Positions 33,589 to 42,267 are shown, counted from the first letter of the stretch. The stretch: 59,278 nucleotides of DNA from Thermomonas sp. (GCF_020850895.1 NZ_JADZDS010000065.1:1-59278), one strand, 5' to 3'. The notes: generated by a model from the letters alone, not told the origin. Numbers and translations: made by a program.

Positions 33589-34395
33589 TCAGCCACGCGC
33601 GGCCCGCCCCCGCGGTCCGTTGAAGTAGTCCTGTACCCACGGGTGGTCGAGTTTTTCGAGTTCGGCCACCGGGGCGGTGGCAATGACCCTGCGGTCGGCC
33701 AGCACCGCGACCCGGTCGCAGATGGTGTAGAGCGTGTCCAGGTCATGGGTGATCAGGAACACGGTCAGGCCCAGCGCCTGCTGCAAGGCACGGATGAGCT
33801 GGTCGAAGGCGGCCGCGCCGATCGGATCGAGCCCGGCGGTGGGTTCGTCGAGGAACAATAGCGGCGGGTCAAGCGCCAGCGCTCGGGCAAGCCCGGCGCG
33901 CTTGCGCATGCCGCCGGACAGTTGCGAGGGCAATTTGTCGATTGCACCGGCCGGAAGTCCGGCGAGCTTGATCTTGAGCAGGGCCAGCTCATAGCGCAGG
34001 GATCGACCGAGGTCCGGATAATGCTCCTTGATCGGCACCTGCACATTCTCGCCGACGGTCAGCGAGGAAAACAATGCGCCATCCTGGAACAGCACGCCGC
34101 TGTTGCGCTCGATGTGTCGGCGGACCTCGGGTTTCGAGCTGCGCGCATCCACGCCCAGCACCTTGATGTTACCGGCGTTCGGGATGCGTAACCCAAGGAT
34201 CGATCGCATCAGCACCGATTTGCCGGTGCCGGAGCCACCGACCACGCCAAGGATTTCGCCACGGTGTACGTCGAGGTCCAAGCCGTCATGGACGACCTGT
34301 TCGCCGAAATGGTTGGCGAGCCCGCGAATGCGGATCAATGCATCGTCTTCGACGACGACGCCATCAATGGTGCGGAAGACGGATCCGTTGGCCAT
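33589..34395 (-). CDS. ABC transporter ATPase, MlaF-like
   Basis: This ATPase energises the MCE lipid transporter. The 268-residue protein has Walker A GGSGTGKS (near 50), Q-loop LFQDGALFS, signature LSGGMRKRAGLARAL, Walker B LLFLDEPTAGLD, and switch His in ITHDLD, all intact and typical of the MlaF/Ttg2A group. ATG at 34395 follows the permease stop by 2 nt, indicating co-translation. The C-terminus KLDHPWVQDYFNGPRGRAARG is typical of MlaF-type proteins. Confidence 0.92.
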   Translation of the reverse strand: MANGSVFRTIDGVVVEDDALIRIRGLANHFGEQVVHDGLDLDVHRGEILGVVGGSGTGKSVLMRSILGLRIPNAGNIKVLGVDARSSKPEVRRHIERNSGVLFQDGALFSSLTVGENVQVPIKEHYPDLGRSLRYELALLKIKLAGLPAGAIDKLPSQLSGGMRKRAGLARALALDPPLLFLDEPTAGLDPIGAAAFDQLIRALQQALGLTVFLITHDLDTLYTICDRVAVLADRRVIATAPVAELEKLDHPWVQDYFNGPRGRAARG

Positions 34396-34397
34396 GC

Positions 34398-35525
34398 TCA
34401 GTAATCCATCTGCATGAACCACAGCGCGGCAAAGGCATCGATGACGATCACCATCGAAATCGTCTGCACCACGCTGGAGGTGGTGCGCTCGCCCAGCGAT
34501 TGGGCGGTGCCTTGCGTCTGCAGGCCTTCCAAGCAGCCGATCAGGCCGATCACCAACGCGAAGATCGGCGCCTTGACCATGCCCACGATGAAATGCCGGA
34601 ACTGCATCATTTCGGACATCCGCGCCATGTAGGCTGGCGCCGGGATGTCGAGGTTGAACGCTCCCACCGCCATGCCGCCGAGCAGGCCGGCGATCATCGC
34701 AATGAAGGTCAGCAGTGGCAGCACGGCCAACAACGCCAGCACGCGCGGGATCACCAGCAGGTCGACCGGATCCAGCCCGAGCACGCGGATCGCATCGACT
34801 TCCTCGCGATTGACCATCATCCCAATCTGCGCGGTGAACGCACTGGAAGTACGCCCGGCCAGTAGGATGGCGGTGAGCAACACGCCGAATTCGCGCAGGA
34901 ACGCAGCGCTGACCAACTCGACCACGAAAATGGTGGCGCCGAAGTCCTTCAGCACCATCGCGCCTAGGAACGCAATCACTGCGCCGACCATGAACGACAA
35001 CAGCGCCACCAGCGGCACCGCATCGAGGCCGATCTGCTCCATGTGGTGGACGGTGGCCGTCAGCCGGAACCGGCCGGGTTCCTTGAACAGGCGCAGGATC
35101 TTGAGCAGGAACTCGCCGAAGAAACTGACCAGCGCCATCACTTCGCTGATGTTGTCGACCAGGCCGAAGCCCATGCGGCCGAGCATCGCGCGCACGCCGT
35201 ATTCCTTCTTCAGGACCGGGCGGTCGTCATGGACGTCCTCGATCGCATCCACCAGCGGCTGCTGGTCGGCGCGGAAATGCAGGGCCGCATACGGGATCTT
35301 GCGGCTGTCGGCATAGCGTAACAATTGCAACACCCCAAGGGTGTCAAGGCGTTCGCAGTCGCTTGCGTCGATTATCGACACCCGCGACGTGGGTACACCC
35401 TCAAGAACGCCCTTGACCTCGTCGGAATAGCGCAGCGTCCAGCGCCCACGCAGGCGCAGGACACTTCCCGCATCGGAAGAGACGAGATCGATGGCGGGAC
35501 GGTAGCTGGTGGGATCGGAGGCCAT
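34398..35525 (-). CDS. MlaE-family ABC permease with N-terminal STAS-like domain
   Basis: This 375-residue protein has about 110 N-terminal residues (LRLRGRWTLRYSDEV, SIIDASDCERLDTLGVLQLLRYA) that look like an STAS/MlaB-type domain. The MlaE permease core follows, with several membrane helices (AVPLVALLSFMVGAVIAFLGA, LREFGVLLTAILLAGRTSSAF) and the EEVDAIRVLGLDP coupling helix. In E. coli STAS (MlaB) and permease (MlaE) are separate; here they are fused. First gene of the operon on this strand, divergent from the ThrE gene with 72 bp between. Confidence 0.88.
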   Translation of the reverse strand: MASDPTSYRPAIDLVSSDAGSVLRLRGRWTLRYSDEVKGVLEGVPTSRVSIIDASDCERLDTLGVLQLLRYADSRKIPYAALHFRADQQPLVDAIEDVHDDRPVLKKEYGVRAMLGRMGFGLVDNISEVMALVSFFGEFLLKILRLFKEPGRFRLTATVHHMEQIGLDAVPLVALLSFMVGAVIAFLGAMVLKDFGATIFVVELVSAAFLREFGVLLTAILLAGRTSSAFTAQIGMMVNREEVDAIRVLGLDPVDLLVIPRVLALLAVLPLLTFIAMIAGLLGGMAVGAFNLDIPAPAYMARMSEMMQFRHFIVGMVKAPIFALVIGLIGCLEGLQTQGTAQSLGERTTSSVVQTISMVIVIDAFAALWFMQMDY

Positions 35526-35597
35526 TCGCCTGCCAAGCTTACGCAATGCGGAGCCTGTGTGGGAATGCAGGCCGGCGCATGGCATGCTTGCACCACG

Positions 35598-36845
35598 ATG
35601 ACGACTGACGCCACGCCCGACGCGAGCTACGCCGAACGCATCGCCTTCATCGAGGAATTGGCATGGCACCTGCATGCCTACGGCACCACTGCGCAACGCA
35701 TGGAAGGCGCGATCGAACTGGTTGCACGGCGGCTGCGGGTGGAATGCGAGCCGTGGTCCAATCCAGCCGGCATCATCCTGTCCTTCCGCGATCCGTCGCG
35801 GCCGGGGAGGCATACCGAGGTCACCCGGATTGTCAGGCCGGGACTGGGTGATACCAACCTGCGGCGGTTGTGCGCGGCGGACCGGATTGCCGAGGAAGTG
35901 ATTTCCGGAAAATTGGACATCTCCGCGGGTCGTGCCGCGCTGCGCGAATTGGAGCGGCCTGCGACGGGGCGGGCACGGGCCATGATCGTGCTGGGGTTCT
36001 TGCTCGCTTCGGCGGCTGTGGCCGGGTTGCTGCGCTTGCCCTGGCTGGACATCGGCGTTGCCGCCTTGACTGGATTGCTGATAGGGCTCCTGTTGCTGGC
36101 CGCACAGTCGCGCAAGCGCCTGCATGAGGGATTCGAGGCGCTTTCGGGCTTGCTGGCGGGCAGTGTGGCGATCGTCGTCAGCGCATGGGTGGCGCCGTTG
36201 AATCTCAATACGGTGATCATCGCCTCGCTGATCGTGCTGGTGCCGGGAATGACCCTGGCACTGGCAGCAAGCGAATTGGCCAGTCGCCACTTGGTGTCCG
36301 GCACCGCGCGTTTCGCCGGCGCGGCGATGACCGTGGTCAACCTCACCATCGGCACTGCAATTGCCCTGGCAGTGGCGGGATATTTTGGGATCGATCCGCG
36401 CATCCAAGCCTTGCGGCCGCAGCCCGACTGGGTGGGCTGGAGTGCGCTGGCACTGGGCGCATTTGCATTTGCCGTGCTGTTCCAGGCGCGCTGGCGCGAT
36501 TATCCGCTGGTGATGCTGTCCGCGGTCTGTGGTTATCTGGTTTCGCGTTACGGCGGTGAATGGCTGGGTTCGGGTGCCGGCGTGTTCTTGGGTGCGTTCG
36601 TCACCACCGCGGCGGGCAATGCCTTTGCGCGGATCACCAACCGTCCCGGTGCACTCGTGCGTTTGCCGGGCATCATCATGCTGGTGCCCGGCAGCGCCGC
36701 CCTGCGCGGGGTGGTGTCGTTGGTGCAGAGCCAGGATTTCGGCGCTGGACAGGACGCAGCGATGGCGGTCTTCAGCACCTTGATGGCGTTGGTGGCCGGG
36801 TTGGTCTTCGGCAACCTGCTGGTTTCTGCCCGTCGCAACTTGTAA
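35598..36845 (+). CDS. ThrE-family threonine/serine exporter
   Basis: This 415-residue protein combines both halves of the ThrE fold. An N-terminal cytosolic domain (about 15-125) contains ERIAFIEELAWHLHAYGTTAQRMEGAIE. Roughly ten membrane helices follow, first of the ThrE type (MIVLGFLLASAAVAGLL, LNTVIIASLIVLVPGMTLALAASELAS) and then of the ThrE2 type (LPGIIMLVPGSAALRGVVSL). In Corynebacterium ThrE exports threonine and serine. The start at 35598 matches the family. Substrate is not proven. Some genomes encode the halves separately. Confidence 0.85.
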   Translation: MTTDATPDASYAERIAFIEELAWHLHAYGTTAQRMEGAIELVARRLRVECEPWSNPAGIILSFRDPSRPGRHTEVTRIVRPGLGDTNLRRLCAADRIAEEVISGKLDISAGRAALRELERPATGRARAMIVLGFLLASAAVAGLLRLPWLDIGVAALTGLLIGLLLLAAQSRKRLHEGFEALSGLLAGSVAIVVSAWVAPLNLNTVIIASLIVLVPGMTLALAASELASRHLVSGTARFAGAAMTVVNLTIGTAIALAVAGYFGIDPRIQALRPQPDWVGWSALALGAFAFAVLFQARWRDYPLVMLSAVCGYLVSRYGGEWLGSGAGVFLGAFVTTAAGNAFARITNRPGALVRLPGIIMLVPGSAALRGVVSLVQSQDFGAGQDAAMAVFSTLMALVAGLVFGNLLVSARRNL

Positions 36846-36910
36846 TTGGGTCGATCAGACGTGGGCTGATTCAAGGGCCTGGGCCAGCAGGATCGATTCG
36901 ATCGGGCAGA

Positions 36911-36987
36911 GGAACCTGATTCATTCAGAGATTCCCGTAAACCATGGACGGCTAACCACGAATCAATCGGGCAAGTGATTGATTCGT
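36911..36987. repeat. Dispersed hairpin element, copy C
   Basis: GGAACCTGATTCATTCAGAG followed by ATTCCCG is a degenerate form of the first hairpin of copy A. Next comes ACCATGGACGGCT, and then a perfect 11-bp hairpin ACGAATCAATC/GATTGATTCGT (36958-36968 and 36977-36987). The second hairpin occupies the place of CAACGCC/GGCGTTG in copy B but with unrelated sequence, so structure seems kept while sequence changed. The 334-bp gap 36846-37179 holds this element and the terminator at 37119, nothing else. Confidence 0.5.
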
Positions 36988-37118
36988 GTGATTCGAGCCC
37001 GGGAGTGGTGCCGAGATCGACCTGGGCTGTCAACAAAGCCAGGATGGGTTGTTCAGATCTGCCCAATTCGTCCGATTCCGGTGCACGTGGCGTCCGAATT
37101 CGCGCGGAATTGGGCGGC

Positions 37119-37147
37119 AGAAAAATGCCGGCACGTGGGCCGGCATT
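37119..37147 (-). terminator. Rho-independent terminator of the H-NS-like gene
   Basis: On the minus strand a perfect stem AATGCCGGC/GCCGGCATT with a six-base loop is followed by TTTTT-type sequence (plus strand AAAAA at 37121-37125). It lies about 30 bp after the H-NS-like stop codon. Confidence 0.85.
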
Positions 37148-37179
37148 CTTCAAAGGGGCAATGCAGGGGTGAAGCCTGA

Positions 37180-37542
37180 TTACTTGATCAGGTATTCATC
37201 CATCTTGTGACCGGCAGCGGTCAATGCGGCCAGCCAACGCGGCTGGCGACCACGACCGGACCAGGTTTCCGCGTGATTGCCGGGATTGCGGTACTTCGGT
37301 GCAACCGCGGCGCGGCTACCGCCCTTCTTGGGCTTGCCGGCCTTCTTCGCCGGGGCCGGGGCTGCTGCGCCCTTGCCGAACAGTTCCTCGAAGCTCCAGC
37401 CGGCGCTCTTGAGTAACTTGGCGACGGCGGCCTTGGTCTGGTTGGCGGGCTTGCGCTTGGCCAGCACCTTGCGACGGGTATTGGCGCGCTTGATCAGCGC
37501 CGCCAGTTCCTGCGGGCTGAGGGTGTCGATATTCATGCTCAT
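37180..37542 (-). CDS. H-NS-family nucleoid-associated protein (XrvA-like)
   Basis: This 120-residue protein has an N-terminal helical oligomerisation region (MNIDTLSPQELAALIKRANT), a Lys/Ala/Pro linker (AAAPAPAKKAGKPKKGG), and the H-NS C-terminal DNA-binding motif in YRNPGNHAETWSGRGRQPRW (core TWSGRGRQPRWL). H-NS proteins bind AT-rich DNA and silence acquired genes; the Xanthomonas homologue XrvA affects virulence. AGAGGAAAT precedes the ATG. The promoter region is unusually AT-rich and contains a dyad (see 37600), consistent with autoregulation. It has its own terminator. Confidence 0.88.
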   Translation of the reverse strand: MSMNIDTLSPQELAALIKRANTRRKVLAKRKPANQTKAAVAKLLKSAGWSFEELFGKGAAAPAPAKKAGKPKKGGSRAAVAPKYRNPGNHAETWSGRGRQPRWLAALTAAGHKMDEYLIK

Positions 37543-37599
37543 GATCGGATTTCCTCTGGAAATTCCCGGGATTGGGTTATCCGCGGCGCGGACGCCGGG

Positions 37600-37627
37600 A
37601 TAATAACCCGATTTCCAGATAAAACAA
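37600..37627 (-). promoter_or_regulatory. Putative promoter of the H-NS-like gene with flanking dyad
   Basis: On the minus strand TTGTTT (37622-37627) and TATTAT (37600-37605) are 16 bp apart. A dyad GGGTTAT/ATAACCC (37574-37580 and 37603-37609) spans the -10 box and early leader, so a bound protein or the RNA hairpin could control expression. The stretch also separates the gene from proS, which ends at 37642 on the same strand. Confidence 0.5.
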
Positions 37628-37641
37628 CAGGAATATTCGTA

Positions 37642-39351
37642 TCAGCCGAGGAGTTTTTGCAGCAGTGCGTCACGATTCAGGTTTTCGGACTCGACTTCAC
37701 TGCGGAAACGATATTCGAAACTGCCCGCTTCAAGTCCGCGACCGGAGACCACAACCCGGTGCGGAATGCCGATCAGTTCGATATCCGCGAACATCGCGCC
37801 GGGGCGCAGGCCGCGGTCGTCCAGCACGCAATCGATTCCGGATGCCAGCAATTCCGCGTGCAGTGCTTCGGCGGCAGCGGCGATGGTGGCGTCATTTTTC
37901 GGATTGATCACGCAAATCGCCACTTGCCACGGCGCCATCGCCATCGGCCATTTGATTCCTGCCTCGTCGTGATTCTGTTCGATTGCCGCCGCCACGATCC
38001 TGGAAATCCCGATCCCATAGCAGCCCATCGCCGGATGCACGGCCTTGCCGCTGGCATCCAGCACGCTGCACTGCATTGCCTCGGAGTATTTGCGGCCCAG
38101 CGCGAACACATGGCCAACCTCGATGCCGCGCGCCATCCGCAGGACGCCCTTGCCGTCCGGGGACGGATCGCCCTCGACCACATTGCGGATATCGGCCACT
38201 TCGGGTTCCGGCAGGTCACGGCCCCAATTCACGCCGGCGATATGGAAGCCGGGCTTGTTGGCGCCGACGACGAAGTCTGCCATCGCCGTGACCGTGCGGT
38301 CGGCGATGACGCGAATGGCTTTGCGCGGGTGCAATGGGCCAAGGAAACCGGGCTCGCTGCCGAGGTGGTCGAGTATCTCCGCTTCGGAGGCGAGTCGATA
38401 TTCGGAAAGCCCCGGCAGTTTCGCCAATTTGATCTCGTTCACCACGTGGTCACCACGGACCAGCGCCAGCACGAATTGATCGTTGCCTTCGGCATCACGA
38501 CCGATCAAGGCCACCGATTTGACCGTGCGGTGAAGCGAGATCCCCATCAACGCGGCGACGTCCTCGCAGGTTTTCTGGGTGGGCGTATCGATGTCGCGAA
38601 GCGGTTCCGATGCGTCCGCACGTGGGCCGGGCGAAACCGCTTCCGCCAATTCCACATTGGCGGCGTAATCGGAGCCATCGGAAAACACGGTGGCGTCCTC
38701 GCCGGAATCGGCCAGCACCTGGAATTCATGCGAGGCGCTGCCGCCAATCGCGCCGGTGTCGGCGGCCACCGCGCGGAACTCCAGCCCGAGCCGGGTGAAG
38801 ATGCGTGAATAGGTGGCGTACATATTGCGGTATTCGGCGTGCAGCGAATCGTCGTCGATGTGGAAGGAATAGGCATCCTTCATGATGAATTCGCGCGCTC
38901 GCATCACCCCGAAGCGCGGGCGGATCTCGTCGCGGAACTTGCCGGTGACCTGGTAGAGGTTCACCGGCAATTGCTTGTAGCTGGCGAATTCCTGGCGGAA
39001 GAAATCCGTCACCGCTTCCTCGGCGGTCGGGGTGAAGCAGTATTCCTGTTCCTTGCGGTCGCGGATTTTCAGCAGTTGCGGGCCGAATTTCGCCCAGCGC
39101 CCGGTTTCTTCCCACAGTTCCCTGGGCTGCACCGAGGGCATCGCCATTTCGATCGCGCCAGCGCGGTTCATTTCCTCGCGCACCACCGCTTCGACTTTGC
39201 GCAGCACGCGCAGCCCGAGGGGCGACCAGGTGTACAGGCCGGCGGCGAGTTTGCGGATCATGCCGGCTTTCAACATCAGCTTGTGGCTGATGATCTCGGC
39301 GTCGGCGGGGGTTTCCTTTTCGGTGCGAAGGTGGAACTGCGACAGGCGCAT
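37642..39351 (-). CDS. proS: Prolyl-tRNA synthetase (bacterial type)
   Basis: This class II synthetase charges tRNA-Pro. The 569-residue protein has N-terminus [20 protein letters not shown], motif 1 region, motif 2 [21 protein letters not shown], a central editing (INS) insertion (about 225-400) that clears misacylated alanine, motif 3 with [18 protein letters not shown], and the C-terminal anticodon domain. Length fits bacterial ProS (about 570). I chose the ATG at 39351; upstream in-frame ATG at 39387 gives non-conserved residues. Confidence 0.97.
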   Translation of the reverse strand: MRLSQFHLRTEKETPADAEIISHKLMLKAGMIRKLAAGLYTWSPLGLRVLRKVEAVVREEMNRAGAIEMAMPSVQPRELWEETGRWAKFGPQLLKIRDRKEQEYCFTPTAEEAVTDFFRQEFASYKQLPVNLYQVTGKFRDEIRPRFGVMRAREFIMKDAYSFHIDDDSLHAEYRNMYATYSRIFTRLGLEFRAVAADTGAIGGSASHEFQVLADSGEDATVFSDGSDYAANVELAEAVSPGPRADASEPLRDIDTPTQKTCEDVAALMGISLHRTVKSVALIGRDAEGNDQFVLALVRGDHVVNEIKLAKLPGLSEYRLASEAEILDHLGSEPGFLGPLHPRKAIRVIADRTVTAMADFVVGANKPGFHIAGVNWGRDLPEPEVADIRNVVEGDPSPDGKGVLRMARGIEVGHVFALGRKYSEAMQCSVLDASGKAVHPAMGCYGIGISRIVAAAIEQNHDEAGIKWPMAMAPWQVAICVINPKNDATIAAAAEALHAELLASGIDCVLDDRGLRPGAMFADIELIGIPHRVVVSGRGLEAGSFEYRFRSEVESENLNRDALLQKLLG

Positions 39352-39427
39352 GGCGGTTTCGTGCAGGGGAAACCCGCATTTTGCCATGCGGACCGGCCAG
39401 GATCAGGCGTTACCCATCACGCGGCGA

Positions 39428-39700
39428 TCAGTGGCGATCGCCGTTCACCTCGATGCCGTCGCGCGGGGTCTTGCTGATGCGCTCGTAATGGCGGCCCTTC
39501 GGCGGCTCGTCGGTGATCTGCAGGTTGCCGGCGTCGTCATGCCAGCGGTAGAGCGTGTCCATGCGCCGGGCCTGGATTGCCGATGCCTCGGCTGCTTCGG
39601 CGCGCTCCTGCGCGCGTCGGGGCATGGCAATCGTGAACCACCACCACCACGCCGCGGCCGCGAGCGCTGCGGCAATCAGCACGGCACCCAGTGACCTCAT
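39428..39700 (-). CDS. Small membrane-anchored DUF4124-like protein
   Basis: This 90-residue protein has one N-terminal membrane helix (LGAVLIAAALAAAAWWWWFTIA), a short helix, and a DUF4124-like ending (LYRWHDDAGNLQITDEPPKG) where aromatic, DxxG and T/S-D-x-P residues are in place. The function of DUF4124 proteins is unknown; they are common in envelope proteins. It overlaps the upstream DUF4124 gene by 4 bp, so both are made together, and proS follows after 76 nt. Confidence 0.65.
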   Translation of the reverse strand: MRSLGAVLIAAALAAAAWWWWFTIAMPRRAQERAEAAEASAIQARRMDTLYRWHDDAGNLQITDEPPKGRHYERISKTPRDGIEVNGDRH

Positions 39701-40083
39701 TTCTGGGCTGGCGGACAGTAGGCATTGACGGCGGCCTGGTTCAGGTCGATCTGTGCCTTGCGCTCGTCGGCGCTGAGGTTGCGGTCAGGCGTGCCATCGC
39801 CGTTGGTGTCGATGCCCACCGATTCGTTGCCTTGCAGGCGCGAAAGATTGGAACGCACGCCCTTGCATTGCGCGCTTTCCTCGGGTTGTGCCGCCGCCGC
39901 GGGAGCCGGGGTACCGGAGCGCGTGTTGACGTTGCGGACCGTGTACTGGCTCTCGGGACGAACGTCGGAATACTGGCTGACGCCGTTGGCGTCCTTGCGC
40001 TGGTAGATGCGCTGTTGCGCCGCCACCGGTGCCGCCGCCAGCGCCATGCTGATGACCAGCGCGAGGGTTCGGAACAGGTTCAT
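39697..40083 (-). CDS. Secreted DUF4124-domain protein
   Basis: This 128-residue protein has a signal peptide (MNLFRTLALVISMALAAAPVAA). DUF4124 follows directly after cleavage (RIYQRKDANGVSQYSDVRPE), then a low-complexity linker and a helical C-terminus (NLSADERKAQIDLNQAAVNAYC). GIDTNGDGTPDRN inside the linker looks like a short calcium-binding-type Asp loop. Likely periplasmic. I chose ATG 40083 as it begins the signal peptide. It overlaps the next gene by 4 bp. Confidence 0.72.
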   Translation of the reverse strand: MNLFRTLALVISMALAAAPVAAQQRIYQRKDANGVSQYSDVRPESQYTVRNVNTRSGTPAPAAAAQPEESAQCKGVRSNLSRLQGNESVGIDTNGDGTPDRNLSADERKAQIDLNQAAVNAYCPPAQK

Positions 40084-40283
40084 GGCCGCACTCCGCAGGG
40101 ATGTCTGCTGATTCCAGCACTGCGCCGCCGCCACTGCAAGCCCTTTGTCGTCCCTGCAATTCCAGTCTGCCGCCGTCGGCAGACGCCGGTTCCGGCGCTG
40201 GTCAGGCCAGGGCCCGAGCGAACCCTCCGCGTTCTTGCTGGGTTCATGGCCGGTCATCCGTGCCCTTGCCAATCCCGGCGGGC

Positions 40284-40313
40284 GGGAGCCTCTGCATGTT
40301 CCAGAGGTTCCCG
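40284..40313. repeat. Dispersed hairpin element, copy D (partial)
   Basis: GGGAGCCTCTG (40284-40294) pairs with CAGAGGTTCCC (40302-40312) with one G-T pair. The right arm plus the next G equals the CAGAGGTTCCCG of copy A. The remaining parts of the element are absent. It lies about 14 bp before the pssA start codon and could fold over its ribosome site. Confidence 0.5.
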
Positions 40314-40325
40314 TACACTGCCGCA

Positions 40326-41108
40326 ATGGACGAAAACGACCCATCAACCGTTCCGCGCAGGGGCCGCGGTATCTATCTGTTGCCCAACTTGTTCACCACC
40401 GGTGGACTGTTCGGTGGCTTTTTCGCCATCATCGCCGCCTCGCAGGGGCGTTTCGAGGCGGCCTGCGTGGCGATCTTCATTGCTGCAGTGCTGGATGGCC
40501 TGGATGGTCGGGTTGCCCGGCTGACCAATACCCAAAGCGAGTTCGGCGTCCAGTACGACTCGCTGGCCGACTTGGTCAGCTTCGGGATGGCTCCGGCGAT
40601 GGTGATGTATTACTGGGCCTTGCTGGCACTGCGTGGCGACGGCACGCCGTTGGGCAAGATTGGCTGGCTGGCTGCCTTCCTGTACGCGGCCTGTGCGGCA
40701 CTGCGGCTGGCGCGCTTCAACAGCCAGGTGGGGATTGTCGACAAGCGCTGGTTCATCGGCTTGGCCAGTCCGGCGGCGGCCGGGTTGATGGCGAGTTTCG
40801 TGTGGACTTGCGAGCGCGCCGACTGGGATGGGTCTGACCTGCGCTTCGTTGCACTCGGGTTGACGGTTGTTTCCGGCTTGCTGATGGTCAGCCGGATTCG
40901 CTACACCAGCTTCAAGGGCAGCGGGAAAGGGCCGAAGGCCGATCGGGTGCCCTTCATCGCCCTGCTGGGGGTGCTGGGCGTACTGATCGCGCTTTGGATC
41001 GTGCCGGCGGAAACACTGCTCGCCGTCAGCGTGCTGTATGCGCTGTCTGGACCGGTTCAGCTCCTTTTCCGGCGCCGCCGATCCGGGGATGCGGAGCCTG
41101 CCGGATGA
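40326..41108 (+). CDS. pssA: CDP-diacylglycerol-serine O-phosphatidyltransferase
   Basis: This integral membrane enzyme makes phosphatidylserine from CDP-diacylglycerol and serine, the first step to phosphatidylethanolamine. The 260-residue protein has IYLLPNLFTTGGLFGGFFAI at the first helix and the full CDP-alcohol phosphotransferase motif DG-x2-AR-x8-G-x3-D-x3-D, from DGRVAR to YDSLADL (about 55-80). Further helices follow. The sequence type fits the Gram-positive-like, membrane PssA also found in xanthomonads. Overlaps the next gene by 4 bp. Confidence 0.88.
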   Translation: MDENDPSTVPRRGRGIYLLPNLFTTGGLFGGFFAIIAASQGRFEAACVAIFIAAVLDGLDGRVARLTNTQSEFGVQYDSLADLVSFGMAPAMVMYYWALLALRGDGTPLGKIGWLAAFLYAACAALRLARFNSQVGIVDKRWFIGLASPAAAGLMASFVWTCERADWDGSDLRFVALGLTVVSGLLMVSRIRYTSFKGSGKGPKADRVPFIALLGVLGVLIALWIVPAETLLAVSVLYALSGPVQLLFRRRRSGDAEPAG

Positions 41109-41362
41109 ACCTCGATCGCTTTCAGCGAGCGGTCTTGGCAGAGTTGGGCCTCGACGTCTTTCGCCCGCTTGCCGGTGTGGCCGTGCCGGGACGGATCGAC
41201 TCGGCGCTGTTGGCGAAGCTGGCGCGCGCAGCCGGAATCCCGGAGGAACGCCTGCTGGAGCGGCCGCAGTTGTTGGTACAGGCGCAGGCGATGGGCGTTG
41301 ATCCGTGCGCCCGGCGGGCACTCTGGGCGGAGTTGCGCTCGTTGCGCCGGGGGGTGCGGTGA
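41105..41362 (+). CDS. Short protein resembling DNA polymerase III psi subunit (HolD-like)
   Basis: This 85-residue protein overlaps pssA (ATGA) and rimI (GTGA) by 4 bp each. In E. coli holD lies directly before rimI. The N-terminus (FQRAVLAELGLDVFRP) resembles the HolD start (a Q-L-x-x-L-G-I-x-x-W-x-x-R-R-P pattern by recall). The C-terminus DPCARRALWAELRSL resembles HolD NPTARAALWQQI. The middle is much shorter than E. coli HolD (about 137 residues). HolD links the clamp loader to SSB. The call rests on weak similarity plus gene order, so treat it as a hypothesis. Confidence 0.5.
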   Translation: MNLDRFQRAVLAELGLDVFRPLAGVAVPGRIDSALLAKLARAAGIPEERLLERPQLLVQAQAMGVDPCARRALWAELRSLRRGVR

Positions 41363-41844
41363 ACGCGCGCGTGGCCGTCGTCGAGGACTTGGATGGTGTC
41401 CCCGCGTTGCGTGCGATGCGCGAGGATGACCTCGACGCGGTCATGCGCATCGAGAAGAAAGCGTACCCGTTCCCGTGGTCGCGTGGCATCTTCCGGGATT
41501 GCCTGCATGCGGGTTATTCGCTGTGGGTGTTCGAGCAGGACGTAGACATCCTCGGCTACGGCGTCCTGAGCGTGGCTGCGGAGGAGGCGCATCTGCTCAA
41601 CCTGTGCACTGCGCCGGGCTGCGAGGGACGCGGTTTGGGCCAGCGCATGCTGCATTCGCTGCTGCGGATTGCCCGGGTGCAGCGCGCCCAGCGCGTGTTC
41701 CTCGAGGTGCGACCGTCCAATCCGCGTGCTATCGATCTGTACCAGCGCTGCGGGTTCAATGAAATCGGACGCAGGCCGCGCTACTACCCTGCCAATGGTG
41801 GCCGCGAGGATGCCATCGTGATGGCGCTGGAGTTGCTGGACTGA
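41359..41844 (+). CDS. rimI: Ribosomal protein S18-alanine N-acetyltransferase
   Basis: RimI acetylates the N-terminal Ala of S18. The protein of 161 residues from the overlapping GTG has MREDDLDAVMRIEKKAYPFPWSRGIF near the start (the YPFPW motif is typical of RimI), motif A LCTAPGCEGRGLGQRML and LEVRPSNPRAIDLYQRCGFNEIGRRPRYYP at the end. An ATG at 41416 is another possible start and would give the more usual length. Context after a holD-like gene matches E. coli. Confidence 0.88.
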   Translation: MNARVAVVEDLDGVPALRAMREDDLDAVMRIEKKAYPFPWSRGIFRDCLHAGYSLWVFEQDVDILGYGVLSVAAEEAHLLNLCTAPGCEGRGLGQRMLHSLLRIARVQRAQRVFLEVRPSNPRAIDLYQRCGFNEIGRRPRYYPANGGREDAIVMALELLD

Positions 41845-41913
41845 AGGTGGCTGCAGGCGAGCCGGGGCGCGGGTGCGTCTCGCGGTCCATCGCGGCACCG
41901 TAGAATGCCGCCC

Positions 41914-42267
41914 ATGGACATCTTCAAGACATTTTCCATCGAAGCGGCGCACCGCCTGCCCAATGTCCCGGCCGGGCATAAATGCGCGCGGCTGCACGGG
42001 CATTCGTTCCGGATCGAGTTGCACGTGACCGGCGAGCCGGACCCGCATGCCGGCTGGATCCTGGACTTCGCCGAGGTGACCCGTGCCTTCCAGCCGTTGC
42101 AGGAACAGCTCGACCACAACTATCTCAACGAAATCGAAGGGCTTGAAAACCCGACCAGCGAACGCCTCGCGAGGTGGATCTGGGAGCGCATGCAGCCCGT
42201 GTTGCCGCAGCTTTCGGAGGTCGTCGTGCGTGAAACCTGCACATCGGGTTGCCGTTACCGGGGGTAG
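41914..42267 (+). CDS. queD: 6-carboxytetrahydropterin synthase
   Basis: This zinc enzyme of queuosine/preQ0 synthesis converts dihydroneopterin triphosphate to 6-carboxytetrahydropterin. The 117-residue protein has [16 protein letters not shown] with the first Zn His, catalytic Cys and Zn ligands in [11 protein letters not shown] (HxH), and conserved [17 protein letters not shown] and [10 protein letters not shown]. The ATG at 41914 begins the family N-terminus; an ATG at 41905 has no support. No other queuosine gene is adjacent. Confidence 0.93.
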   Translation: MDIFKTFSIEAAHRLPNVPAGHKCARLHGHSFRIELHVTGEPDPHAGWILDFAEVTRAFQPLQEQLDHNYLNEIEGLENPTSERLARWIWERMQPVLPQLSEVVVRETCTSGCRYRG

